From the NCBI GenBank assembly GCA_934525595.1, contig CAKSZJ010000023.1, forward strand, positions 1 through 43,937: a stretch of DNA of 43,937 nucleotides, written 5' to 3'. The translations under genes and the position numbers were made by a program. The notes below the pieces were generated by a model. The model was not told the origin of the DNA. It ran no database searches and saw only the letters and a list, made by a program, of their open reading frames with translations. The DNA comes from an uncultured Chiayiivirga sp. (GTDB lineage Bacteria > Pseudomonadota > Gammaproteobacteria > Xanthomonadales > Xanthomonadaceae). The stretch's first letter is position 1. Each line of letters starts with the position of its first letter. Below, one piece after another: positions 7,797 through 17,374 of the stretch.

Positions 7797-9230
7797 TCAA
7801 CCGTGCGCCGGGGCCGGAACCGCCACCGGCACGATCCTGTCGGTCATGCCGTAGGTCCTGATGACGTTCCACGCCATCAGCAGCATGCCGCTGAGCACCA
7901 TCACCCCGCCCAGGAAGCGGAACAGGTAGTAGGGATAAGTGGCCGCGACCGATTCGACGAAGGTGTAGGTCAGGGTGCCGTCGTCGCCGGTGGCGCGCCA
8001 CATCAGGCCCTGCATGACGCCGGCGATCCACATCGAGGCGATGTAGAACACCACGCCGATGGTATGCAGCCAGAAGTGTGCGTCGATCCACTTGACCGAA
8101 TACATCTGCTGCAGGCCCAGCACGCGCGGATACAGCGCGTAGAGCGAGCCGATCGAGATCATCGCCACCCAGCCCAGGGTGCCGGCGTGCACATGGCCCA
8201 CGGTCCAGTCGGTGTAGTGGGAGAGCGAATTGACCGTCTTGATCGAGAGCATCGGGCCTTCGAAGGTGGCGATCATGTAGAAGCTCAGCGACACGATCAG
8301 GAACTTCAGGATCGGATCGGTGCGCAGCTTGTACCAGACCCCCGAGAGCGTGAGGATGCCGTTCATCGCGCCGCCCCACGAGGGTGCCAGCAGGATCAGC
8401 GAGAACACCATGCCCACCGACTGCACCCAATCGGGCAATGAGGTGTACAGCAGGTGATGCGGGCCGGCCCACATGTAGATCGAGATCAGCGCCCAGAAGT
8501 GCACGATCGAAAGGCGATAGGAATAGATCGGCCGCTGCACCTGCTTGGGCACGAAGTAGTACATCATCGCCAGATAGCCCACGGTCAGCAGGAAGGCCAC
8601 GCCGTTGTGGCCGTACCACCACTGCGCCATGGCATCGACCGCGCCGCTGTAGACCGGATAGGACTTCCACAGCCCGGCCGGCATCACCAGGTTGTTGACG
8701 ATGTGCAGCAGCGCCACGGCGATCACGTAGGCACCGTAGAACCAGTTGGCCACGTAGATGTGCTTGACCCGGCGCTTGACGATGGTGCCGAAGAACAGCC
8801 AGCCGTAAGCCACCCAGACCACCGTGACGAGGATGTCCAGCGGCCACTCCAGTTCGGCGTACTCCTTGCTCTGGGTGATGCCCAGTGGCAGGGTGATGGC
8901 CGCGCCGACCATTGCGGCCTGCCAGCCCCAGAACACGAAGCTGGCGAGCCGGTCGGAAATCAGGCGCACGTGGCAGGTGCGCTGCACCACGTACAGGGAG
9001 GTGGCGAACAGCACCGAGCCGCCGAAGGCGAAGATCATGCCGTTGGTGTGCAGCGGGCGCAGACGGCCGTAGCCGAGCCAGGCGATGCCGTCGGTCATCT
9101 CGGGCCAGTAGAGCTGGGCGGCGATGATGACCCCTACCAGCATCCCGACGATGCCCCAGATCACGGTTGCAGCCGCGAACTGGCGCACCACCTTGTCATT
9201 GTAGGTTTCATTGAGCGTTGTCGAAGACAT
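7797..9230 (-). CDS. ccoN: CcoN, catalytic subunit I of cbb3-type cytochrome c oxidase
   Basis: A 477-residue heme-copper oxidase subunit I with about 12 membrane helices. It reduces oxygen at a high-spin heme b3-CuB site and pumps protons. Visible family features include [14 protein letters not shown] with a heme-ligand His, [38 protein letters not shown] with the CuB histidines, and [15 protein letters not shown] near residue 340. The length matches CcoN. The ATG at 9230 has GAGG six bases upstream. It is the first gene of the operon and follows an FNR/Anr-like site. Confidence 0.98.
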   Translation of the reverse strand: MSSTTLNETYNDKVVRQFAAATVIWGIVGMLVGVIIAAQLYWPEMTDGIAWLGYGRLRPLHTNGMIFAFGGSVLFATSLYVVQRTCHVRLISDRLASFVFWGWQAAMVGAAITLPLGITQSKEYAELEWPLDILVTVVWVAYGWLFFGTIVKRRVKHIYVANWFYGAYVIAVALLHIVNNLVMPAGLWKSYPVYSGAVDAMAQWWYGHNGVAFLLTVGYLAMMYYFVPKQVQRPIYSYRLSIVHFWALISIYMWAGPHHLLYTSLPDWVQSVGMVFSLILLAPSWGGAMNGILTLSGVWYKLRTDPILKFLIVSLSFYMIATFEGPMLSIKTVNSLSHYTDWTVGHVHAGTLGWVAMISIGSLYALYPRVLGLQQMYSVKWIDAHFWLHTIGVVFYIASMWIAGVMQGLMWRATGDDGTLTYTFVESVAATYPYYLFRFLGGVMVLSGMLLMAWNVIRTYGMTDRIVPVAVPAPAHG

Positions 9231-9256
9231 GTTCGGCCTCGATGCAGGGACGGGGC

Positions 9257-9298
9257 ATGATGGAATGCGGCAGGAGTGCGGCGCTTGACCTGGGTCAA
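9257..9298 (-). promoter_or_regulatory. FNR/Anr-like site and -10 element upstream of ccoN
   Basis: The 14-base palindrome TTGACCTGGGTCAA (9285-9298) matches the FNR/Anr half-site arrangement TTGAY-N4-RTCAA. Read toward ccoN, a CATCAT -10 candidate lies at 9257-9262. This puts a predicted start near 9250, so the site centre falls at about -41.5, the class II activator position. cbb3 operons are typically induced under low oxygen by FNR-family regulators. The site is seen; the regulation is inferred. Confidence 0.7.
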
Positions 9299-9427
9299 AT
9301 ACAGCCGCGGCGCGGCAGTCTACCGGATGCCGCCCGCAACCTCACCCGCCTCCGGCCCGATGGGGTATCCTCGGACCCGATGCGCCGGGCTCGCGCGGGC
9401 CCGGGCCCAGCCACGGGAGGGCGGTCC

Positions 9428-9856
9428 ATGCGTACGGTACGGCAACTTCTGGAGTCCAAGTCTCCGGACATCCACTCCATCTCACCCGACGTTCCGGTGA
9501 TCGAAGCGATCCGCCTGATGGCCGAGAAGGGCGTTGGCGCGGTGCTGGTCATGCAGGGTGAAGCGCTGGTCGGCATCCTTTCCGAGCGCGACTACGCGCG
9601 CAAGATCGTGCTGGCCGGCCTGTCCTCGAAGCAAACGCCGGTACGCGACATCATGACCAGCAAGCTGATCACGGTATCGCCCGACGACGACGCGCAGACG
9701 TGCATGCAGACCGTGACCCGAAACCGCATCCGCCACCTGCCGGTGGTCGAGAACGGCCGGGTGCAGGGCGTCATCTCCATCGGCGACCTGCTCGCCGCGG
9801 TGATCGAGCAGCAACAGCACGAGCTGGACCAGCTGCAGCGCTACATCACCGGCTGA
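9428..9856 (+). CDS. CBS-domain pair protein
   Basis: A 142-residue stand-alone protein with two CBS motifs. The first (about 8-65) contains VIEAIRLMAEKGVGAVLV and GILSERDYARKI. The second (about 72-130) contains VRDIMTSKLITVSP and RHLPVVENGRVQGVISIGDLL. Such pairs bind adenosine nucleotides such as AMP, ATP or NAD and usually act as energy sensors. The C-terminus HELDQLQRYITG is the usual ending of this proteobacterial branch. The ATG has GGAGG seven bases upstream. The gene is divergent from ccoN, and its end converges with prfC 15 bases away. A longer reading frame extends upstream, but it has no conserved sequence before this start. Confidence 0.9.
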   Translation: MRTVRQLLESKSPDIHSISPDVPVIEAIRLMAEKGVGAVLVMQGEALVGILSERDYARKIVLAGLSSKQTPVRDIMTSKLITVSPDDDAQTCMQTVTRNRIRHLPVVENGRVQGVISIGDLLAAVIEQQQHELDQLQRYITG

Positions 9857-9871
9857 GCCGACGCCCCGGCA

Positions 9872-11482
9872 TCAGCCTGCTGCCGATGGCGCAGCGTAAG
9901 CCGTCTCGCGCGTGGCGCGGAACGCCACCGCGGGCGCGCGCTCCTGTGCCAGCTGCAGGTTGACCCGCGTCGGTGCCAGATAGACGAGCTGGTCGGCGGC
10001 GTCCAGCGCGAGGTTCATCGCGTTCTTCTCGCGGAACTCCTCCAGCTTCTTCGCGTCCTGGCAGTAGACCCAGCGCGCGGTCGCCACGGAGACCGGCTCG
10101 AACACCGCCTCCACGCCGTACTCGTCCTTGAGCCGATAGGCCGCCACGTCGAACTGCAGGGTGCCGACCGCGCCCAGGATCAGGTCGTTGCTCATCAGCG
10201 GGCGGAAAAACTGCGTGGCCCCCTCCTCCGAGAGCTGCGTCAGGCCCTTCTGCAGCTGCTTGAGCTTGAGCGGATCCTTCAGGCGCGCGCGGCGAAACAG
10301 TTCGGGGGCGAAGTTGGGGATGCCGGTGAAGGTCAGCGGTTCGCCCTCGCTGAAGCTGTCGCCGATGGCGATGGTGCCGTGGTTGTGGATGCCGATCACA
10401 TCGCCCGGCCAGGCTTCGACGGCCAGCTCCCGATCCGAGGCCATGAAGGTCAGCGCGTTGGCGAGCTTCATTTCCTTGCCGCTGCGCACGTGCAGGGTCT
10501 TGATGCCGGGCTCGAAACGCCCCGAGCACACCCGCATGAAGGCCACCCGGTCGCGGTGCTTGGGGTCCATGTTGGCCTGGATCTTGAAGACGAAACCGGT
10601 GAGCCGCGGCTCCGCCGGATCGACGATCCGGGTGGTGGTGGCGCGCGGCTGCGGTGCCGGCGCGTGCTCGATGAAGAAGTCCAGCAGGAGTTGCACGCCG
10701 AAGTTGTTGATTCCAGAGCCGAAGAACACCGGTGTCTGGCGTCCGGCGAGGTACTCGTCCAGATCGAACGGATGGCTGGCACCCTGCACCAGCTCCAGTT
10801 CGTCGCGAAGATCGGCCAGCATGGATTCGCCGATGCGCTCGGCCAGCCCGGGCGCGTCGAGCGACGGAAAAATGGTCGAATCCTGCCGGGTGAAGTTGCG
10901 CCCCGGCTCGTACAGGTGGACTTCCCCGGTGACCAGGTGCACCACGCCCTTGAGGCGCTTGCCCATGCCGATCGGCCAGGTCACCGGCGCGCACTGGATG
11001 CCCAGCACGCTTTCCACCTCGTCGAGCAGCTCGATCGGCTCGCGGCCCTCGCGGTCGAGCTTGTTGATGAAGGTCATGATCGGCGTATCGCGCAGCCGGC
11101 AGACCTCCATCAGCTTGATGGTGCGCTCCTCCACGCCCTTGGCCACATCGATCACCATCAGGGCCGAGTCCACCGCGGTCAGCACGCGGTAGGTGTCCTC
11201 GCCGAAGTCGGCATGGCCGGGGGTGTCGAGCAGGTTGACGATGCAGTCCTCGTAGGGGAACTGCATCACCGAGCTGGTGACCGAGATGCCGCGCTCCTGC
11301 TCCAGCGTCATCCAGTCCGAGGTGGCGTGGCGCGCGGCCTTGCGGCCCTTGACCGAACCGGCCATCTGGATCGCGCCGCCGAACAGCAGCAGCTTCTCGG
11401 TCAGCGTGGTCTTGCCCGCGTCGGGGTGGGAAATGATGGCGAAGGTGCGCCGGCGGCGCGCCTGCAGGGAAGCGTCGGACAT
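9872..11482 (-). CDS. prfC: Peptide chain release factor 3
   Basis: A 536-residue translational GTPase that recycles RF1 and RF2 from the ribosome after termination. The G1 motif [13 protein letters not shown] is at about 18-30, switch I contains [12 protein letters not shown]3 is DTPGHADF and G4 is NKLDRE. The RF3-specific segments [14 protein letters not shown] and [12 protein letters not shown] are also present, followed by beta-barrel domain II and the RF3 C-terminal domain. Length and motifs are normal. A good -10 box lies 48 bases upstream of the ATG. It converges with the CBS gene. Confidence 0.97.
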   Translation of the reverse strand: MSDASLQARRRRTFAIISHPDAGKTTLTEKLLLFGGAIQMAGSVKGRKAARHATSDWMTLEQERGISVTSSVMQFPYEDCIVNLLDTPGHADFGEDTYRVLTAVDSALMVIDVAKGVEERTIKLMEVCRLRDTPIMTFINKLDREGREPIELLDEVESVLGIQCAPVTWPIGMGKRLKGVVHLVTGEVHLYEPGRNFTRQDSTIFPSLDAPGLAERIGESMLADLRDELELVQGASHPFDLDEYLAGRQTPVFFGSGINNFGVQLLLDFFIEHAPAPQPRATTTRIVDPAEPRLTGFVFKIQANMDPKHRDRVAFMRVCSGRFEPGIKTLHVRSGKEMKLANALTFMASDRELAVEAWPGDVIGIHNHGTIAIGDSFSEGEPLTFTGIPNFAPELFRRARLKDPLKLKQLQKGLTQLSEEGATQFFRPLMSNDLILGAVGTLQFDVAAYRLKDEYGVEAVFEPVSVATARWVYCQDAKKLEEFREKNAMNLALDAADQLVYLAPTRVNLQLAQERAPAVAFRATRETAYAAPSAAG

Positions 11483-11529
11483 GGGGAAAGACGCCCGGTC
11501 GGGCGCGCAGGTCGATGAGGAAGGCGGTG

Positions 11530-11557
11530 ATTATAGTCCTGCCTTCACGCGTTCCAG
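11530..11557 (-). promoter_or_regulatory. Probable prfC promoter
   Basis: On the minus strand a perfect TATAAT (11530-11535) lies 16 bases downstream of CTGGAA (11552-11557), a half-match to the -35 consensus. The predicted start near 11523 leaves about 40 bases of leader before the prfC ATG. No other gene lies on this strand upstream. Confidence 0.5.
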
Positions 11558-11730
11558 GCCACGACGAGCCGCCGTGCAGCCTCAAGTCAGCAAGGCCCCC
11601 CTGTCTGCCGGACGCCGATTTCATCACCCCGCCGCCTCGCATCCAGCCAACCGCGAAGGCGCGGTCGATGCGCCCGGCCGCGCGTGGCGACACCTGTGGC
11701 AGGATGCGGCATCGCATCAGGAGTACGCAC

Positions 11731-14166
<2,436 letters not shown>

Positions 14167-14188
14167 CGCGACGGTGCACCCTGCCCTC

Positions 14189-14458
14189 TCAGGCGATGGC
14201 GAACCCTTGACCGACCTCTTCGGCGGCCAGCGGCTCGCGCGTCACGGCCTCGACCCGCGCCAGCTCCGGCCCCTGCCAGAGCCAGCGCTCCAGGGCGTCA
14301 AGCGCATCCTGCGGTCCCGCCACCCGCACGTCCACCCGGCCATCGGCGAGGTTGCGGGCGCAGCCGCGCAGCCCCAGTGCCAGCGCCTGACTGCGGGTCG
14401 CGGCGCGGTAGAACACGCCTTGTACGCGCCCCTGCACGAGGAACCGCGCGGCGCTCAC
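14189..14458 (-). CDS. acyP: Acylphosphatase
   Basis: An 89-residue enzyme that hydrolyses acyl phosphates such as 1,3-bisphosphoglycerate. The signature GRVQGVFYRAATRSQALALG (10-29) supplies the phosphate loop and catalytic Arg18. RGCARNLADGRVDV (31-44) supplies Asn36. Length is typical. The GTG start at 14458 overlaps the stop of the thioredoxin-like gene (GTGA), so the two are likely co-transcribed. Its end faces the kinase gene 22 bases away. Confidence 0.95.
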   Translation of the reverse strand: MSAARFLVQGRVQGVFYRAATRSQALALGLRGCARNLADGRVDVRVAGPQDALDALERWLWQGPELARVEAVTREPLAAEEVGQGFAIA

Positions 14459-14949
14459 GGCGGCGCCGCCGCGGCGATCGCCTGGCTCAGCTCGCGCGCC
14501 GTCACCGGCCCGAGGAAGCGCTTGGCCACCGTGCCATCGGGCGCGATCAGCCAGGTCATCGGCAGGCCCCGCGGCGCGGGGAAATCCGCCGGCGGCTCGA
14601 ACACGTCGACGATCGCGATCGGATAGCGCACCGGATGCGCGCCCAGGAAGGCGCGCATCTCCTCCACTTCGATCTCCTCATAGGCCAGCCCGATCACCGC
14701 AACGTCCTCCCGCGAGCGGGCGAAGGCGTCCAGATCCGGCATTTCCTTCAGGCAGGGACTGCACCAGGTGGCCCAGTAGTTCACCACCACCCAGCGACCA
14801 CGCTGTTCGGCCAGGTCGAAATCCGCGCCGTCGAGGGTGACCACGCGCAGCTCGGGAATCCCGCTGTCCGGCGGCGCCTCGCCGGCGATGGCGCCCGCGC
14901 CCATATATCCCGATGCCGCAAGAGCCAGCGCGCAAAGCCATGATTTCAT
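14455..14949 (-). CDS. TlpA-like thioredoxin-fold protein, exported
   Basis: A 164-residue protein with an N-terminal signal segment (about 1-22, MKSWLCALALAASGYMGAGA). A thioredoxin fold of the TlpA/AhpC-TSA type follows. The active site is WCSPC (Cys63, Cys66) in VVVNYWATWCSPCLKEMPDL, and the cis-Pro region is RGLPMTWLI (about 127-135). It probably reduces disulfides in the cell envelope; the partner cannot be told. The ATG at 14949 lies two bases after the yihY stop codon ends at 14951, giving a run of yihY, this gene and acyP. Longer upstream readings overlap yihY and were rejected. Confidence 0.9.
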   Translation of the reverse strand: MKSWLCALALAASGYMGAGAIAGEAPPDSGIPELRVVTLDGADFDLAEQRGRWVVVNYWATWCSPCLKEMPDLDAFARSREDVAVIGLAYEEIEVEEMRAFLGAHPVRYPIAIVDVFEPPADFPAPRGLPMTWLIAPDGTVAKRFLGPVTARELSQAIAAAAPP

Positions 14950-14950
14950 T

Positions 14951-16201
14951 TCATTCCTCCGATCCGTTGAGCACCTGCGCCACGCTGCGCCGCATGCGAT
15001 CCCGCAGCGGTGCGCGCAGTGCCTCCAGTTCCGCGAGCGCGCGCCGACCACAGGCATCGCTGCGGTCGGGCAGCGGCACCTGCGCCAGCGGGATGCGCAG
15101 CGCGGCGCTCTCGTACAGCTCGGCCAGCGGCAGATGGTCGAGGTCGCGCACCAGCGCGTAGCCGCCATCGTCCAGGCGCTGGATCACGCGCGCTCCGGAA
15201 AGCGCGGACAGCAGGCGCATCAGCGCGTCGTCGCTGATCGAGGGTTCGAGCTGCTGCAGCTGTGCGGTATGCAGGCTGCTGCCGGTGCCCTGCGCCTGTG
15301 CGAAGCGTCCGAGCAGGCGCAGCAGGCCGTACAGTTCGAAACCCGCCGGCAAGCGCTGCTGCGCCGGCTGGAAGCGGAAGGCCGACAGCGAGGCCGCAAG
15401 CGAAGCCCCCAGCAGCACCACCACCCAGGAGACGTAGAGCCAGATCAGGAAGATCGGGATCACCGCGATCGCGCCATACAGTGCCTGATAGTTGGCGCGG
15501 GTCAGATAGAGCGCGAAGCCCCACTTGGCCAGCTCGAAAAGCGCCGTGGCCAGGGCGCCGGCGATCAGGGTGTGGCGAAACACCACGGTACGGTTGGGGA
15601 TGAGGCGGTAGGCCAGGGTGAACGCCACCAGCTCCAGGCCCACCGGCAGCCAGCGCAGCAGGAAGCCGTGCTGTGCCTCGCCGGCCAGCAGCGGCAGCGA
15701 CGCCAGGTACGAGGACACTGCAAAGCTCGCCACCGCCAGCAGCGGCAACAGCGTCATCGCGGCCCAGTAGATCAAAAGGCGCGACAGCGCACGGCGCGGC
15801 GTGCCGACCCGCCAGATGCGGTTGAAGGTGTCCTCGATGCGCGACAGCGTCAGCAGCGCGGTGGCCAGCACGGTGATCGCACCCACCGCCGAGAGGGCGC
15901 GCGCGTTGCCGGCCGCCTCGGCGAGGAAGCCCGCCACGCTGTCCGCCGCGCTGGGCATGAAGTTGGCGAAGATGAAGCGGGTCAGGTCTTCGACCCAGTT
16001 CTCGTAGATCGGGAACATCGACACGATGCCGAATACCACCGCCGCCAGCGGCACCGCCGCGAACAGGGTGGCGTAGGCGAGCGTGGCGGCGGAGTCGAAG
16101 CAGCGGTCCTCGATGAAACGCCGCCCCAGGAAGCGCAGGAACGAGCCCACCCGCTCGCGATGCGGATCAATCCATTCGGAGAAGTTGGGCATGCCGGCCA
16201 T
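14951..16201 (-). CDS. YihY/BrkB-family inner membrane protein
   Basis: About 416 residues. The first 290 hold six membrane helices of the YihY/UPF0761 family (formerly misnamed ribonuclease BN). Typical segments are CFDSAATLAYATLFAAVPL (34-52), IEDTFNRIWRV and GAIAVIPIFLIWLYVSW. The C-terminal ~120 residues are a soluble domain with a winged-helix-like segment (PSISDDALMRLLSAL) found in longer members. Function is not established. An upstream in-frame ATG at 16246 would add 15 poorly conserved residues, and an ATG at 16192 is three codons inside. It starts the minus-strand group yihY-tlpA-acyP. Confidence 0.9.
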   Translation of the reverse strand: MAGMPNFSEWIDPHRERVGSFLRFLGRRFIEDRCFDSAATLAYATLFAAVPLAAVVFGIVSMFPIYENWVEDLTRFIFANFMPSAADSVAGFLAEAAGNARALSAVGAITVLATALLTLSRIEDTFNRIWRVGTPRRALSRLLIYWAAMTLLPLLAVASFAVSSYLASLPLLAGEAQHGFLLRWLPVGLELVAFTLAYRLIPNRTVVFRHTLIAGALATALFELAKWGFALYLTRANYQALYGAIAVIPIFLIWLYVSWVVVLLGASLAASLSAFRFQPAQQRLPAGFELYGLLRLLGRFAQAQGTGSSLHTAQLQQLEPSISDDALMRLLSALSGARVIQRLDDGGYALVRDLDHLPLAELYESAALRIPLAQVPLPDRSDACGRRALAELEALRAPLRDRMRRSVAQVLNGSEE

Positions 16202-16390
16202 GGGCGAACGATACCGGGAAGGCGATGCCGAGTGGGGTTGCGCCACCGCAGGCGACTTCGGCGCGCCGTGTCGCTAGGCTTTTGCCTTTTCCCCGGTGAC
16301 CTGCCCAATGCGCCACGCCTGCCCCCTCCACAATGCACATGCCGGCGCGACCCGTCGGCGCGCTCGCCACCGCGCGCGCAGGGCCGAAAA

Positions 16391-16741
16391 GTGAACCGGC
16401 GCGCCTTCGCTGCGGCCTGCATCGCGGCGCTGTTCGCGCTGGCGCTGTGCTGGCATCTGTGGTGGTTCGTTCCCGAACGCGTCCCCGCTGCGCTGGCGGC
16501 CGCGCTGCATGCCGCACCGATGCTGCCGGCGCTGATCCTGGCGCTGCGGCGGCGACGCAGCGCGGCGTTCTGGGGTGGGCTCGGAGCGCTGTTCACCCTC
16601 TGCCACGGGATATCCGAGGCCTGGGTCGACCCCGCTGCGCGGCTCGCCGCGCTGGCCGAGGTGGCGCTCTCGTTTGCGCTGGTGGCCACGGCAAGCTGGG
16701 CCGGGCTGCGCCAGCGGCTCGCACGCCGCCGCGGTGTATGA
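16391..16741 (+). CDS. DUF2069 membrane protein
   Basis: A 116-residue protein with four hydrophobic segments (about 5-22, 31-50, 56-72, 83-103). The conserved pattern CWHLWWFVP (about 19-27) and GISEAWVDPAARLAALAEVALS (70-91) matches DUF2069, a small membrane family of unknown role that often lies near yihY in xanthomonads. The GTG start has only a weak ribosome-binding sequence. The stop is 34 bases before the asparaginase-like gene on the same strand. Confidence 0.85.
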   Translation: MNRRAFAAACIAALFALALCWHLWWFVPERVPAALAAALHAAPMLPALILALRRRRSAAFWGGLGALFTLCHGISEAWVDPAARLAALAEVALSFALVATASWAGLRQRLARRRGV

Positions 16742-16775
16742 TCCCTGGCCCTCACACCGGCACGGCGCACGCGCA

Positions 16776-17267
16776 ATGGACCGACTCTGCATCGTCACCA
16801 CCGGCGGGACGATCGACAAGATCTACTTCGACGACAAGTCCGATTACCAGATCGGCGAGCCGCAGATCGGCCGTATCCTCGAAGAGCTGGGCGTGGCGTT
16901 CGCCTTCAGCGTGATCCCGATCCTGCGCAAGGACAGCCTGCACATCTCCCAGGCCGACCGCGAGCTGCTGCGCGCCACCATCGCGGCACAGGACGCCGAA
17001 CGCGTGCTGGTGACGCACGGCACCGACACCATGGTGGCCACCGCCGCGGTGCTGGCGACGATTCCCGGAAAGACCATCGTGCTGACCGGCGCCCTCAACC
17101 CGGCGCGCTTCCGCGGCTCGGATGCCGAGTTCAACATCGGCTGCGCGGTCGGCGCGGTGCAATGCCTGCCGCCGGGCGTCTACATCGCGATGAACGGGCG
17201 CATCTGGGATCCGGAAAAGGTGCGCAAGAACGTGGCGGCCAATCGCTTCGAGGCCGCGGCCGACTGA
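16776..17267 (+). CDS. Short asparaginase-like protein (N-terminal domain only)
   Basis: A 163-residue protein matching the N-terminal domain of type I/II L-asparaginases. The nucleophile motif is TTGGTIDKIY (8-17) and the second active-site motif is VTHGTDTMVATA (79-90). The family Gly-rich segment IVLTGALNPARFRGSDAEFN (101-120) follows. The usual C-terminal domain of about 150 residues is missing, yet the frame ends cleanly and a terminator follows. Short forms of this kind are annotated in other gammaproteobacteria, so it may be functional rather than truncated. Activity on asparagine is unproven. Confidence 0.88.
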   Translation: MDRLCIVTTGGTIDKIYFDDKSDYQIGEPQIGRILEELGVAFAFSVIPILRKDSLHISQADRELLRATIAAQDAERVLVTHGTDTMVATAAVLATIPGKTIVLTGALNPARFRGSDAEFNIGCAVGAVQCLPPGVYIAMNGRIWDPEKVRKNVAANRFEAAAD

Positions 17268-17320
17268 GCAATCACTGCGGCTACGCTGCACGTCACCCGG
17301 CGAAGGGGATCCAGGATGGA

Positions 17321-17346
17321 AAAAGCCCCGGCGAACCGGGGCTTTT
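17321..17346. terminator. Bidirectional terminator between asparaginase-like gene and S8 peptidase
   Basis: An 11-bp perfect stem AAAAGCCCCGG/CCGGGGCTTTT with a CGAA loop lies between two convergent genes. The A/T ends give a U-tract in either direction. Confidence 0.92.
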
Positions 17347-17374
17347 CCTTTTCCATTCCATCACATGCAATGGG

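Noticed and set aside
9218..9427. N-terminal extension of the CBS protein
   Set aside because: The extra sequence is not CBS-like, crosses the promoter region, and a good ribosome site precedes the start at 9428.
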